From Macrocystis pyrifera (taxonomy: Eukaryota > Sar > Phaeophyceae > Laminariales > Laminariaceae): a DNA stretch of 64,000 bases. Made by a program: the position numbers and the translations under genes. The DNA lies in contig JASSKH010000001.1 of assembly GCA_031763025.1 (NCBI GenBank), positions 25,892,118 through 25,956,117 of the forward strand. The letters run 5' to 3'. Below the pieces are notes generated by a model. The model was not told the DNA's origin, ran no database searches, and worked only from the letters and a program-made list of their open reading frames with translations. Positions within the stretch are counted from its first letter, which is position 1; every line of letters starts with the position of its first letter. Positions 1 to 14,523 of the stretch are shown here, piece by piece.

Positions 1-1
<1 letters not shown>

Positions 2-42
<41 letters not shown>

Positions 43-50
43 ACTACCAC
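2..50. repeat. CTG trinucleotide microsatellite
   Basis: About 13 uninterrupted CTG units at the left edge of the window, then degenerate CTACTACCACTG. It is not inside a recognised coding exon, though the window edge prevents a firm statement. Confidence 0.9.
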
Positions 51-2595
51 TGCTCTACCCCATACTCCATAGTCGCCATCGCAAAAGGCACATATTCCCA
101 CACAGGACGCAGGAAACAGCAGCTGGCAGGCCCTTTCGTGCGTGCTACGTTATATTTTGGGGTTTCCGGTCGTTTTCGTGTTCGTGTTCGATACAATCGG
201 ATATCGTTCTGAAATCCTCGCACAAACAAAAAAATCGGATAAAAAACTACCAGGTAGATATGTTTTCGTAATTTTTCGTCGAAATTTATTTTTTTGTGTG
301 ATTTTGTAATCGGGCCTTTGCACCGGAATATTTATTGCGTTCTGAAATTCGCAAGGCCAGGGCACGTTCGTGATGTTTTTTCCGCCACTGCACTACTGGG
401 AACGATATATCTCTGCTGTGTTCTCCTGCTGTGCAGTCAACCTCCAGCCGGACGAGGTACGCGGGCGGGTTAGGTCTGCGCTCCATCCAGCTGACAACCG
501 CTGGCAGAGGTGAGGCCATCGTGAAAGAAAAGGCCAGCGTCGCCTCTTCTGTTGTGCGGTATTGCGATCAGCGATTATACAGCTGTGTGATATCAGAGCA
601 GAGCCGTACGTCAAGCTCGGGTTAAAAATCAACAGTCTCGTCAAGAGCACGTACTACTGCTGTACAGGTGAGGTCTGCTCGGCTGCACGATGCGAGTCTT
701 CATCTAGCCCGGTACCAGGTACTAGAGGGGCAACGTAGCCATCGTCTTGGATACAAACATAGCATTGATGGTCGCGTGGGCGCTTCGTGGCAGGCTCGCT
801 GCTGCAAGTGTCTCGCTCGCTGCACACACCGTAGGCAATGAGCCGAGCTCAGCTCAACTTGCAACTTGCAGAAAACAACGAATACAAGTACTGGTTCGTA
901 ATAATATGTTCGCAAATGTAATTAACGTTTGTTCATTAATATTAATAATAAAGTGGTCATTAAATGTCCGGACATCGTCATTGGGTCTGACCATGATGGT
1001 GAAGTCAAGGCAACCTTTGTGCGAAGATATGTAGGTACCACTTGTCCGGAAATATAAGATATGTGTACATATTAATTTGAATACTCAAATGATCCTTACA
1101 TTTCTGTCTGCAGGGGTAATTTACAGGTAGAATTCTCATATACCTACTCGTACTATACACGTGCTGCTGTGCTGCTGCTGCTGCTGCTGCGGTACTCTGA
1201 GCAATTCTGTTAGCTGTGGCTGTGCACAGCAGGAGCAGGAGCAGCAGCAGCAGCAGAAGCAGCAGCTCTGTGGCCTGTTATAGCCTAGCCTGCTCTCAGG
1301 TTGGTGGTGCCTGCACACACCCTTGGCTCTCTGTGTCCTATTTTCTACTCGTAGGGGTATTTTTTTTGTTTTTTTTTTTGTTTGGTTCATTTTTCTAATA
1401 TTGTTCCAATGCGAAGGGGTGCCAGTCGCGGGCCAGCCGCCGCTCCCCTTCCCCCCCGCCCCCCCCCCCCCCGCCATCATCGATCGAGGATGATGCCCTG
1501 AGCGGTGGCTCCGTCTCGCGCTCTTCGCAAGGATATTCGCGCAGTTCGGCAGTAGTCTACTGCTGCATTGTTGCTGTGCGCAGCTCCCGACAGGTCTCTT
1601 CCATATATTTAATGGACAGAGAGTAGGTACGCTCGTACAGACACAGCTGTAGGTACCACTGCCGTACACAGCCACATACATACACACGTACGTGCAAGCA
1701 AGGTACCAACCTTCTTATTTGTATACTTCAAGTAGTGGTACCAGGGAAAACGCGCAAGTAATTCCCGACCTCGGGTTTTCTGTTCAAATTTTTGATGGCC
1801 GTTGCATCTACGGTATCTCCAACAGCTTTGATACAACAGCAGCAGTGTACCATGGGTGTATGATACCAGGTATGACACGAAGGAGCCCAGGCCCTCTGAC
1901 TCTGGTATGTATGACATGATTATGACAAACAAAACAGCAGTCGTGCTTCCAGTAGTACAGCAGCAGTAGCAGAATACCCGGTATTAATATTAAATACCAG
2001 GTAGTGCACAGCAGTGGCCGTCGGCGGGGAAAGAAGAGGAAGGAAGGAGAGCCGTTGTTGTTGTTGCTTCTCCTTTTTCCTTTGCTGCGGGCACAGCACC
2101 CGCTGCAAGCATGCGTGCAGCTTTTTTCTGATTGCTGATGCACGTATGATATGCTCCATCCTTCCACCTACATGATCCACACCAGTATATACGGCAGCAG
2201 TATTAATAGTAGGTGGTACCAGGTGTCCTTTTTTATCGGGTACCTGCGTCCACGTTTTTCGGGACAAATTACTTAGAATTAGTGTAGTTTTTTTTTTTCC
2301 GGTGGTTTTGCTGCTCGTCACTTTTTTTCGACCCTTTTCCCACTCGAGGTCCCCAGAGCAACAGGTGAAGTCGCAAGTTGTACCTTGTGCTCGTGCCCCA
2401 ACGAGCCTTGCAGCTATGATATGATGCTGATGTGTTGATTGCAATCAGTTAGGTCTGGGCACTGGCACAGCGGGCGGTGCGGCGGTACGTCGTAGTAATC
2501 TACTTGGATATTAATAGCAGCCATCTACTGATTGAGCCGGCCAGTGGTGCTGCCAGTACATTTGATCTAATAATATGTACGTGCAAGAAACGCGC

Positions 2596-3496
2596 CCTTT
2601 TAAGCAGGGCTTTTCGCGCGTAATGACTCGACCCGCGGGTCCGGTGACGGTGTGTTCAAAATGTCACGGGTCGGGTCGGGTCGGGTCAGGAAGTGTTCAA
2701 AATCTCACGGGTCGGGTCGGGTTGGGTCAAGAAGTTTTCAAATCTCACGGGTCGGGTCGGGTCGGGTCAAGAGTTTTTCAAATCTTACGGGTCGGGTCGG
2801 GTCGGGTCGGGTCAAGAGGTGATGAAAAGCTCACGGGTCGGGTCAGGTCATGACCCGCGAGAAACGGGTCACTCGCGGGTAGGGCCAGCGTGACCCGCGA
2901 GTTCTTTTCTGCTGACCCGCGGGTCGGACCCGCGCATCCGGCCCGCGGATCCGACACTCAAAACACTTCCCCCTCTCTTACCCAAAGGCTTTTCTCGTAC
3001 AAATACTCAATAATACTCCTTTGGTATCTTATTCAAACATTAAAACACGGCCAGATCCATATACGCATGCCCGCATCCATTGGTACCCACTACAGCCAGG
3101 CCACATATCGCTTGTGGGCACAAAAATGGATATTAAATTGTTTTTGAAGTGACGAACCACGGACCAGATTCGCAGGTCGGACCTGCGGGTCAAGATAAAT
3201 AGTCTCGCGGGTCAAGGTGACCCGACCCGCATGAAACCCGTGTCTCACGGGTCAATCCGAGGGTGGCGGGTCGGGTCGGGTCGGGTCAGGAGGCTTTGAA
3301 ATCTCGCGGGTCGGGTCCGGTCGGGATATTTTCAAATCTCACGGGTCGGGTCGGGTCGGGTCAACAACTTTTTCAATCTCGCGGGTCGGGTCGGGTCGAG
3401 TCAAAAGGCTTTCAAAATCTCGCGGGTTGGATCGGGTCAGCTGACCCGACCCGACCCGTGAGATTTGACCTGACCCGCGAAAAGCCTTGCCTTTAA
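2596..3496. mobile_element. Fold-back element carrying GGGTC minisatellites
   Basis: About 900 bp. The left end reads CTTTTAAGCAGGGCTTTTCG and the right end reads CGCGAAAAGCCTTGCCTTTA, which are imperfect inverted repeats. Inside are two arrays (about 2620-2960 and 3165-3480) of a roughly 45-bp unit made of GGGTC pentamers separated by TTTTCAAATCTCAC-like spacers, around a unique centre. Related shorter copies lie at 21728-21910 and 24077-24240. No protein is encoded; the open Arg-Val-Gly-Ser frames are a by-product of the pentamer. It is probably a non-autonomous inverted-repeat element, but the family is unknown. Confidence 0.6.
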
Positions 3497-4391
3497 GTTA
3501 GTCTATAGAAACCCATGAAAATGCGTTCCGCGAAGAGATAGGAGAGAAGAATCAGAAAGGAGGGGAGTCCGCGGCCACAATGGACGAAGCCACCTCAACC
3601 CGAAGGGTGGAAGCGATGGGGAAACATTCAATATCATGATTCAGTGTTTTTTAAACTCCTACGCGAACTCAAGTATGTCGAAGATCGTCACTCATCGGCC
3701 CACGTCCGTGCATTTTTTCTTGTTTTTTTTTTGTCACCGTCTTTGTTTGTGTCGATGACCGCAACCACCCCCGGCGTTACTCGCTTCGCTCGACCCAGTA
3801 TTCTGACACAATCCAGTGTGCTGGTAGCTAACGAAGTCGATAATATCTACTGATTGAGGTTGCCGATGCCCAGCCCTACGATCAATGACATCTCCTACTA
3901 ATACATACCAGGTACTTCCTTGATACCAACAACTCTGACCCGAATTTTAGGGACAGCAGTTAGCATACAAATATTTAATCCACATGGAGAGTGGTATTTC
4001 AATAAAACGATTTGCACTCCTCCCCGCGCCCCGGGTGTTTTGCAGGGTACGTATTAATAGTGGTTCTGCCCTGTAGTATAGGGCTGGGTACAGGCTGGCG
4101 CGCGCGACACCAGGCCCTTTTAGAGATGCCTGCCGACGACGCCAATATGGGGCGGTGCCCTGTCAGGTTACCTCTTATTGTGTGGTCGTGGTGTGGAGGA
4201 CGCACTAAGGTGGGTCGATGGGTGACCTTCAGGTTGTGTGTAGTGAGGCGGTACGATCTAGGGGGGAAGGAGACCTGGTATCCACAACCGTTGAGAAACA
4301 AAGATCTACGTCGAATTTCAAGTGCTACTGCTGTACTTTGTCCCCGAAACGGGTGTCCTCAAGCAGTTTAGAAACTCCGATTTTGGACCAA

Positions 4392-4524
4392 GCTCAAATT
4401 CTTATATGGGGCAGAGGTGCAAGGTACTAATCTCAGTAATATAATCGTATCCTCCCCGCTCAAGTTCTTACATGGGGCAGGGTGTGCAAGGTACTAATTT
4501 CAATATATAATCGTATCCTCCCCG
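4392..4524. repeat. Tandem duplication, two units of about 67 bp
   Basis: Two adjacent copies (4392-4458 and 4459-4524) share TTCTTA-ATGGGGCAG, GTGCAAGGTACTAAT and ATAATCGTATCCTCCCC with a few differences. There is no sign of coding. Confidence 0.8.
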
Positions 4525-7198
4525 GATGCGGCGGAACCTCGATGACCCTGTTCACACTATTCAGCACCATATCTTCTAGGAAGAGCCAGCGGCCTCTGGC
4601 GTGAATTTGACCAACCAATCACCTGCCAGAAATGTAGTTCAACATTGTAAGTCAGCAGCTAGGCTGGCTAGACATGTAGATGGCTGTTAGAACTGACTGC
4701 CTCGGGATTGTGCCACGGCTCGGCACGGCATGCGACCCGGTGTTCTGCTGGTTGTGGCGCACCCAGCCTTCCTGCACATGGAGCAAGGCGGGGCTGAAGC
4801 GCTCTGGATCGCGCTGCCCAGTTACAGAAAAGACATACAGAACAATAGAACAGCAGCATACATTAATAAATAAAATATACCAGTACCAGGTAGATAAAAC
4901 AATTGAATAAATTGACCCCAATTTCAATTTAATTATTTCGTACTGGAAATAGGGATATTTATTTATTTCCCGTCTTCGGGCACACGAAATAGAGGCCCGG
5001 TGTGCAGACGCTAATTTCAGCATGTACTCGTAAAACGATTTTCTTGCATATCTTTCAACAGTACCTCCGACAACTCCCAACTTATACACGAACCGTGATG
5101 TATATGTTATCCTCCGTTTTTGTTTTTTTTTTTTTTTTTCCATCTCTGGTCGGCCACGGTTGTTATTTTTCGTTGAGGCCGTTTTTTGTTTCGAGAAAAT
5201 GAAAAAAGGATATATCGCAAATATCGACAGATTTCCGACCTACCTGTCAGCTTGCAAGTAGTTTGGTCGTCAGCTTCACCGTAGTTATCCCACACAGTTT
5301 TGTTTCTCGCTCTGTTTATGTTTCGTTTCGTTTTTTCGTGAGTTAAGTATACACAAACAATAGCATCGACATATTTGGTCGAAGTCACTTTCAACGGATT
5401 TGTACTTTTTCACGGTATCACGAGTATCAGGATGACCGGTAAAATGCGACGTATTTCGTGGAAGAAGTCAGTCTGCTACGATACGAGATTTGTTATTAGG
5501 CTTTGAGACTATAAAGTAGTGTAATTCTTGTGTTTTTTCATATGACCATAAGCTCTCCCACCGCTGGAACTTTTATTAATAGATCTCACCGTTTCTTCGA
5601 CACTACGGTTGAAACACATTGTTTACGATACCAAGAGCAACTATTATAAGCCATCTACATTGATTGGCTAATTATGTTGGGGTTAGACCTATGCCAATGG
5701 GAACGCGATGTTCAAAAGTTTTCTTCCCAAAATATTGCTTGAAAAAACAGCCGAAAATATCCTCGTACCGCCGCTGTGGGAAAAAAGGGAAAAAATGTTT
5801 TTTTTTTTTTTTTTTTTTTTTTCTAGCGGCTGCAGGCGGCGCAATTTGTATTCTCTCGTTGCAAATTGTCAACACGCTGATAAAAATCAGCTCGTGCGAC
5901 GATAGACTCTCGATCTCGATATAGAATCAGCCCACGGCCAACCCGCTTGGTGTCGGGAAAGGCCAACGAGTAGGCATCGAAGATAGAAAGTGGATACATG
6001 CTCTAGGGGGCGAGAGCTTGCCGGCGGCGTCCTGCGGTATCCTCCCAAACCTGAAAAAAAGCCTGTTTTTTGCCATTCGAGGCGGATCGAGAATTTTTTT
6101 CTTCTGTTTGGTACACACCAGCGGCTAATTGTGTTTTTATCGTACGCCTGGCCAGCGCCCGCCACACGCCACTGGCCGTTGTGTGAAGACGGTGACCCAA
6201 GGGTGGGTCGGAGCCCCTAACGAGCGCACGCCGTTCAGAATTCATGACGCAATCGTTGGTTTTGTCGATCGATGTCTGTCGAGGACTCGGAATCTCGCCG
6301 CTTCGAACCAAAGATCGGCCTGAGTTTTTCTCAAGCCGATCTTGGTCCAACATCGGCCCCAGATTTGCTTTTTTTCGGGCTTTTCCAAAAGTTGGGAACT
6401 TTTTTTTTTTTCTAAACGTGCCCATAGGAAGCGTGTTCTATTTTTTTTTTGGCGGGGATATTTGGAATTCAAACTGTTTATTGATACTTCGCGTTCCCAT
6501 TGGCATAGGTCTTAGCAATGCGGGGTTAGTGTTCGTGTTATTGCGGCGAAATAAGGCAGTCATTGGTAGGGCAAAGTTAAGATAAGACAGACCGAATCGG
6601 CCTGTCCCGATTTTCAACTCTATGTGGTGTCCGAGCGATTTATCGCGCTTTAGTGCCGGTTTCGGTTGAGTTAAGACATACGTTATGTGGCCGTAAATCG
6701 GGATAAGGCAAAAGTAGCAGTGAGGAAGGTTAAACTGCCTTGTCCCATACCTGCCTTCTTGTGGGGTACCCACCCACCGTACTTGCATTCATTCGTACCG
6801 TACGCAGTTATTAATAGTGACCCTCGACCACTGCTTTGTCGAAAAAGTGGAAGTCCGCCCTCGAAAGTTCCCCCGCACACCCAACCGCTGTCCTCTCTTC
6901 GTGGGACGGCGTTGCTGAGTACTGAAAACCCAAGACAAGCCCATTTTGTCTATTAATAGAAGAAAATCCACCACCTAAACCTGGGCTCGTCCGCCCCCTT
7001 CCGCTTTGGTAATCATGGTACCCCCATCCGCACCCCTTCCGCCCCTCCCTCCCTCCGCCACCCCCCTCCCTCCTCTCCCTTCCCCACCCCCGCCCCCGTC
7101 CCTCCTCTCCCTCCCCTCTCCCCCGCCCCCCTGCCTGCTCTCCCTCCTCTTCCCCCCTCTCCCAACAGAAAGCACAGCCGTCCTGCTCAAAAGCGGCC

Positions 7199-7372
7199 AT
7201 GACGCCTTCCCCGCGCCGGAAGGCCGTGTCAACGGCCGTAGCAGCCGGCATACTGGCTTTTCTCGCGGTTTTAGTCTCGCCCGCTGCCGCCGCCGCAGGC
7301 GACGCGCGGGAGAGAGAGGAGGGAGACTACCCTTGGCGTGGAGCAGCGCAGCAGCACCCGCAGCACGTAAAG
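7199..7372 (+). other. Gene A exon 1: signal peptide
   Basis: 58 codons from ATG to AAAG|GTGAAG. MTPSPRRKAVSTAV is followed by a hydrophobic core of about 15 residues (ILAFLAVLVSPAAAAA) with an AxA-type cleavage site, then a hydrophilic stretch. It ends in phase 0, matching exon 2. This is a classic secretory leader and the main reason for placing the start here. Confidence 0.65.
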
Positions 7373-9092
7373 GTGAAGAGGACCTTTTTTCTTTTTTTTT
7401 TTTGGCTGTACATACGATAGACGCAGGCAGCAGTTACGACCTCCGCAAAAACGCATTTGCAGCGGACTAAACGCGTTTTTTTAGAGGAAGATAATAAGGT
7501 GTGTCTGTGTGGGGGAACTGGGTCCGCTCCGCACTCGGCCTGTGCGTTCTGGTGGGGGAGGGGAGGGAAAGAGGGAAGGAGGGCGGGAGGGGGGCACGTG
7601 ACAGGTTTTTGTCCGTAGACACAGAAGTTACGGCCTGCGCAAGCGCGGTTACGGGCAAAACGCTGGTTATTGGTAAAATATTATTAGGCATGTCTGTCGG
7701 TAACGAACCAAACGTGGTTTATGGGTAGATGTAAATAGGTGTGTGTCTGTAAAGGCCCTCCCCTCCCCTCCCCTCCCACTCTCGTCCCCTCCTTGTGCCT
7801 CCCCTCCCCCCCCCCCCCCTCCCTGCTGTACCCAACCCGACCCGCCCGTTTTCCACACCCCCCCGCGTGCCGGCAATCGCTCAACTCGCAACACAATACG
7901 CGCAACACATCGTCACGACAACGACATGCAGGCGCCGTGCAGCCTCAGCACCGAGGGCGAAGGCGACCTCGCCGGGTGGCTGGTACCCAAGCCCTGCCTC
8001 CTGCATCGGCCACCGAGCCGCGAAGGAGCCGCGGACACGCTGCCGTCAAAGTGCCTGAAGTGCGTCCCGCGCCCGTACGGGTTGGAGGACGAGCACGGCG
8101 AGGGGGAGGAGTCGGGGGGGAGCGGGGAGGGAGAGCAGGAGAGGCAGAGGGAGGAGGAGGAGGAGGAGGAGGGGAGGGGTTCTTTGCTTTCGTCGGGGGG
8201 CGGCAGGAGCAGCAGCGAGGGGGGTGGCCGGGGCAGTCGGGAGCGACAGCAGGGGCCGCGATCTTTCGCGCCGAAAGGCTTGGAGGCGGAGCGCGACTGG
8301 GAAGGGCTGTTCGCGGAGGAGGCGTTGCTGGAGCAGCGGGAGTCGTGGCAACAGCAGCAGCAGCAGAAGAAGAAGCGTAGTAGCGCGTCTAGGAATCGGG
8401 AGGGGGGGGAGGGAGAGGAGGAAGAAAAGGAGGCGGCAGCAGAGAGGGGGGTGGGAGAGTGGGAGACGGAGGATTTGGAGGATGCTTCGGAGGCGTCGAT
8501 GATGGTGGCGGTCAGGGACGCCGACGGTGACGACAACGGCGACACGGGCGGTCCCGGCTTCGGTGGTGCGGGGGCATTCGCCGCCCTAGTCGTGGCCGCC
8601 GCTGCTGCTGCTGCTTCGTCCACATCCGAAGCTTTGACCGGGGTGACAACTGCCCTTTCGTCCTCTGCCTCCTCCTCCGCCGCCGCCGACGGGGAGTGGG
8701 AGTGGGGCTCAGATTCGGGCTCGGCTGATGTCGATGCCGGTGGGCGGCCGGACGAGGAGCCTGTCGGGGGGAAGTCGATTGGGAAACCGGACGGATCCCC
8801 AGAGAGGTTCCCGAACACGTCTCCAGAGCGGTCCCGGGACGGGTTACCGGACGGGAGGTCTGGTGCGCAGGCGGGGGTGAAGTGGGCGTCCGGGAGCGCG
8901 CTGAGGGGAGGGAGGGAAGCGACGGCGTCGGCAGGGAAGGGTGGTGGTGGTGGTGTGGCGAGAGACATGACCACGGAAAGGGGTTATGGGATGGAAGATG
9001 GCCGTGGTGTAAGCCGTGGGATGCAGGTAAGGCCTTCGATTATTTGTGTTTCGTGCTTTTGGAGGGGGGGGGGGGAGGAGAGGAAGAAAGTT

Positions 9093-9137
<45 letters not shown>

Positions 9138-11932
9138 CGTACTCACTTGTTGCTTGCCTTAGTCATTTGATCATTGACCGCGCATCCCTTTCGAGACGGA
9201 GCACTGTTCCTACTCCTAATAGAGACACCTCCAACAATTGGGCGCACAATACGTTGTTTCCATATATTACATTAAATGTTTTTGCTAATCTTATCCCCTT
9301 CCTGTTTGGCCGCATGTGGCCACCATCTATCTCCTAGGATAGCGATCGTTTTTCTCGCTGCTCTCTAGTGTATCTAACTCCTCCATGTCACATTCGGCTA
9401 TTTCCCTCGTCTCCTCTTCTAACACATCCCGTTCCTCCTTGTACTTTTCACAGTCTCCTACGATGTGAGGTCTACTCTCTATTGCTTTGCCACACGCGCA
9501 CATCTGTGCATCTACTTCCTCCTCCTCCCAGCTACTGGTATACCTCTTTCTTCTTTCTGGCAGGTCCAGGTCACCTACACGAAATCGCAGTTTCAGCGTT
9601 TTCGCGAAGTCCACTGGGCCGTGGAAATACGTTTTCATTTCATTTCCGTCGCTCAACCCCCCGTGTATTTCTCAAGTGTTTTATTTTTTTTTTTTTTTCC
9701 GATTCCACCTTGTTTCTTAGCGCTAGCCTTTCCCTTCTTTCTATCCTTTCTTCTACTTCTGCCTCGTACCTCCCACACTCCCCGGCGGACACCACCTCTT
9801 CTTGGTTTCCCCCTATGTCCTTCCACACTTTCTCAACTGCGCCGTCCCACCTTATTCCAGCTCGCCCTTTTGTTACTTTCTCCCATACAGCTCTATCAAC
9901 TATGGCTGGCAACCTCTTTTTTGGCATGTTCCTTGCTTAATATTGACATTTCAACCTTCTCATGTCTCTATTTGTCTTAAGTGAGTGCATTCCCAGTTCT
10001 GCTCTTAATACTGTGTTACTAGTCATACTTGAGCATGTCAGGATTTTTTTCAGCTGCTGTCAAAGGTGCGAGTCTGCTAGGATTGCATCCATCTTGCCTG
10101 CGTGTGCTTTACCCTTTCCTGCTACCTTTTGCTATGTTTGTATCCCTAGAGCAGTCTTTTGAGCTTTCTACGCCAAGGTATGTGTACTGGTCTACGATCG
10201 GCAATTCATCTTCTACCCACTTCCAACAAAAAATTACCGGGTTCACCTCGTCTTCGTTACAAACAACTACTGCGCATTTCTTGACGTTCGCCATCACCCT
10301 CCATTTCCTAGTGTATTCTAGCGCCTTCTCTATTTGTTTCTGCAATCGGCGGGGGGGTGGGGGGGGTGGAAGAAAGGGGAACGCGATCAAAGGCTTAGTG
10401 AGAGTTGATTGGGTTTGTTTAAGCATTCTGCTGTAGCGTTTTTTGTTTTTCGGCGATCTCTTTTGTCCCGCGTGCGGCTGTGCATCTGTGCACTACACCC
10501 CTTTTTATTTGTACATGGCTCTATCAGTGGTGCAGATAAGCGGGAATACCGTATAGTTACAATGTGGTTCCAGTATTAAGAGAGATTGCCTGTCAGTATT
10601 TCCCAAAAAAAACCACCCTAATCACCACCACCACATTCCACCACCACTAAATCACTCTTTTGTTTTTCTGCTACGAGTGGAAGCCAGTTTTTACAAGCCA
10701 TACGATACCAGGTATCGATTTAAGAGAAGCACCTGGTACTGGACTGGTTCAAGATAAGTCAGATGGTTTGGAACGGGGCATACTAAAACCTATACTTGGT
10801 ATTCATAACGCCCGGTCCCGTGTAAAAGAAGTTCGTTTTTTCAGAGTGGTCAAACAGGCCTGACTCACACCCCTCTCATGAATCGTGACCCCCCCACTGC
10901 TGTAACCCCCGCCGCGCACAGGAAGTGTCACTGGCCCCAACGCCCTCAACTACGGTCGACACTCCCGCTCCCCCGCTCCAGCCGCATCGGCTACACCAGC
11001 ACCGGCAGGCGTGGCAACACCCACTCCAGCCCCCGCGGCAGGGGTTACGGTTGCTCCAGAGGGGGCCGCCACGGTAGAGCCTACGGCGGAGGAGACGGTT
11101 GTGGGGGCGACCCCCGCCCCGTCCCCTGTCGAATCGCTAGCCCCAGATGAAACCCCGGCTCCATCCCTCACGCTTTCGCCGGAAGAACTGACCTCTTTTG
11201 TTCCCAGCTTGCTAGAGACGCTCAGCCCGAATGGGACGCCTTCGCCAGCGGCTGTAAATTCGACTCGGTCTCCGCTTGGCGAAGGCGAGACGCACGCGCC
11301 CACCACGTTCATGCCGACGCTGTCCCCGCTTTCTTTCCCGGGGAGACCCACGCTCCATCCATCACTCCGGCCCCCGGAGCCACCCGCGAGCCGAGCACCT
11401 CGTCGCCGACCGAGATGTTTGCGGACACGCCTTCTCCGGTGGGGAACGCCACGAGCACGGAGGAGGCTCTGGAGACGACGGCGGACGCGGCGACGGGCGC
11501 GGTGGCGGTGGGGGTGGCGGCGACCGCGGCGGTGGCCACGGTGACCGCTACCACAGCGGCAACGACGGTTGTCACCGGCACCGCTGCGACGACCACGCTG
11601 ACCTCCACCGTGACTAGCGTGGCTTCCACCGCGGCTACGACGGGGGGAAGCGCGGGGGGAGCCACAACCACCGGCGCCGGGGCGGCGGGGAGCGCTACCT
11701 CGGGGATTACGGCTACCGGAGGCACCACGCTTACCACGGCGACAACTACGACGCAGGCCACCGGTGCCGGGTTGCCGGACGTTACGTCGGCTGCGAGGAC
11801 GTCGAACTTGCAGAGCAATATTCAGACAACCACCACCTCCGGCGGCGTGGAGAACACCACGGCGTTGGGGGGGGCAGACCCCGGCTCGATTTCTGCGCGG
11901 GCTCCGTCGGCCACGCTTGGGCTGGTGAGTGT

Positions 11933-11971
<39 letters not shown>

Positions 11972-14491
11972 TTGATTTTAGTGAATACCGCTCTGAGTGG
12001 AAGCACCGCATGAACATTGATGTGAGGACGAAACGATCCTTACGTTTCAGTCCAGAGCGATAGGTTGTTATTGTTCTGGTTGCTGCTGCTTGGTTTTTTA
12101 CTGATGATTCCTGTTGTTGGTATGTATTTTGATGTTGCCTGTGTCAACGCGGTCGAGGGGAAGGGAGAGAGATAAAGAGAGGCTCAGCAGCCTGCGACCC
12201 CCGATAGCGCTGGCTTCATCGGTGGCGTTATATGTAAATAGACCGTCGTAACGTAAAAACACTTTTGGAGACTCTCCGTCCCCGCCGCTGCATGCAGATT
12301 GGGCACAGGGAAAACCATGGCGCTCTCGTTCCGCTCGTCGAATCCCCTTCTCGACACTTGAGGGAATTCTGTTGGTCTCCCTTTCCCGCGATGTCTTCTT
12401 ATCCTGGCTAACCTACCCTGACCCTACCCTATCCTGATCGTCCCCTACACTGATCATACTCTAGCGTTCCTAGATCTTACCCTGCCCTGATCCTGCTCTA
12501 CCCTACCTTGATCCTACCCTGATCCTGCTCTACTCTACCTTGATCCTACCCTACTCTACCCTACCCTACCCTACCCTTCTCCAGCCTACCCTACCCTACC
12601 CTGATCCTACCCTGTCGTACCCTGATTCTACTCTCCCTTACCCTGATGCTCTGTGCTGTCCGGCTGTCTTGTGCAGCTGATGATCTTCCAGATGCAGTTC
12701 GTGAGCCTGCTGAGGCTACTGGAGGCGAACATCACGAGGCCCTTCATGAAGTTCTTGGACAACATGAAGTGGATGAACTTGCATTTCGAGGTGGATATCA
12801 GCTTCTTCAACTGCGATGACGAGGTACAGTAGTGCACATTTTGTAAATACTAACACAGCTATTGCTCTGGATAGTGAAATGCAGCAGGTACAGCAGTGGC
12901 TCTGTACGTAGCAGTAGTATTGTGATAGCTCGGGACGCTTTCGCCTGTCCTGCCTGCTTGCTCGCCTTGCTTGCTTGCTAGTTTGCTATTCATAGGTGAC
13001 TGGCTTCCTTTGCTTGTTTGCTTGCTCGCTAGCTAGTAGGTAGCTAGCTTTTTTGCTCGCTAGCCTATGTGCTTGCTCCCGTGCTTGCTAGCCTACCTTA
13101 CGTCGTATGTGCTAGCCTGCCTGCTAGCGTTCTAGCCTGCTAGCGTTCTAGCCTGCTAGCACTCTAGCGTGCTGCTTGCTAGCCTCCGTCTGCTAGCCTG
13201 CTTGCCTCATGGCCTCACGGCCTCTTAGCCTGCTGACCGATAGATCGTTTTGGAAGAGGCCGTTGAGCTTCGTGATGCCGCTGCTGCCAAATACCACTGC
13301 TGCTGCTATCGCTGTTCCAAGACATGTGTAGACCACATTTTTAAAAACAGGTACCTGCGGATAATGTGAGTCCATCCCCCTCTGCTGTCCTGTCCCTTTT
13401 CCTTTCCTCGTTGATTTTTTTTTAATTTTTATGTCCACGAAATGTGTCTCTTCTTATTCCTCCCTCCCGCTTTTTAGGAGACGAGGTTCGATTGGGCGAA
13501 CGACGACAACGGTACGTGGGCCCTCAACACCTTCCTGGTTTTCGCGCTCCTCGCCCTACTGATCTTGGTACACATCCTGCTCGTGTCCTACTTGGAAGCG
13601 GCTTGGCTGGCGAGGGTAAGCTTGATCGCCTATACAGCAGTGTGACACGATTGATGTCACTGGTGTGTCTGTACCTGCCCCGCATCTCTAAACCTTTGGG
13701 GTAGAGGGTAAGCTTGGTCGCCGATGACACGACCTCTACTCTTGTCTGTAAATACCAGTACCGCATTTTTTCCTTTTGGGTCTCATTCCCGATTTTGGGA
13801 CAATTACTCGGAACTAGAGTATGCTTCTCTACGGTGCAGCACTACTACGGGGGACCATAGTAAATAGGACCAAATATCGGTAGTAAAAATAGGTAAATAT
13901 ATAGGTTTTTGTGTGTACCTTAGGTCCCGTTTACTATAGTCTCCCGTAATAGCAGGGTTATCAACTCTTTCGGGTGGAGAGGGCTGTCTGTGAGTTAGTT
14001 GACTTTGACTTGACTAGAAAAGTCATTAGTTGGCTAGGTGTTACCTGGTACAGGTTTAGTTGCGTTGGGGATTTCGCGGAGTTGTAAGTGCGTCGTAGAT
14101 CTGACTGGCACGTTTGTGCATGCATGGCCTGGCGTTGTGGTTCTCTTCATCGATATAAACTGTTGGCCTTGGTTGGAACAGTTTTCTCTTCATCGATATA
14201 AACTGTTGGCCTTGGTCGGAAACAGTTGGCCCGATTTGATTGGCTGGTTGGTTGGTAGTTGGGAGTCGGTTTACTTCGCCACCTAACTAAATAGGTAGCC
14301 GCGAGAGCGACCGAGGCATATGCCTTGCTCACAGCCCTGCTTTTGGGACGCAGAGATGGCGAAGACAAAAATATACCTGTACGGTTTTTGCTCTTGTCGG
14401 GCGCTTTCGATCAGGGCGAGCGCGCACCAGTACAGGTGCGTGTCAGGCTTTCACTTTGACCGGTCAGCTCGTTTTTACACTGTCGAAAGGG

Positions 14492-14523
<32 letters not shown>

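Larger units (their letters stand above)
1..7198. other. Intergenic stretch, no gene recognised
   Basis: No open frame here has exon-like borders, recognisable domains or sensible composition. The stretch holds a CTG triplet run at its left edge, a GGGTC fold-back element at about 2596-3496, a 67-bp tandem duplication at 4392-4524, a degenerate hairpin element near 1036-1121, several A/T runs, a C-rich block at 7020-7165, and six copies of the word TACCAGGTA. The last few hundred bases should contain the promoter of the gene that starts at 7199, but I see no motif I would name. Confidence 0.6.

Noticed and set aside
2620-3490. Arg-Val-Gly-Ser repeat protein across the GGGTC arrays
   Set aside because: All frames of the pentamer give similar repeats; no start, splice or domain evidence.
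7913-8974. 353-residue Ser/Pro-rich frame on the minus strand
   Set aside because: A shadow of gene A exon 2 caused by GC-rich codons; the + strand has matching splice borders and phase.
12408-12655. Telomere-like CCCTA repeats
   Set aside because: The unit is an imperfect pentamer mixed with CCTGATC, inside an intron between supported exons; not a chromosome end or interstitial telomere.
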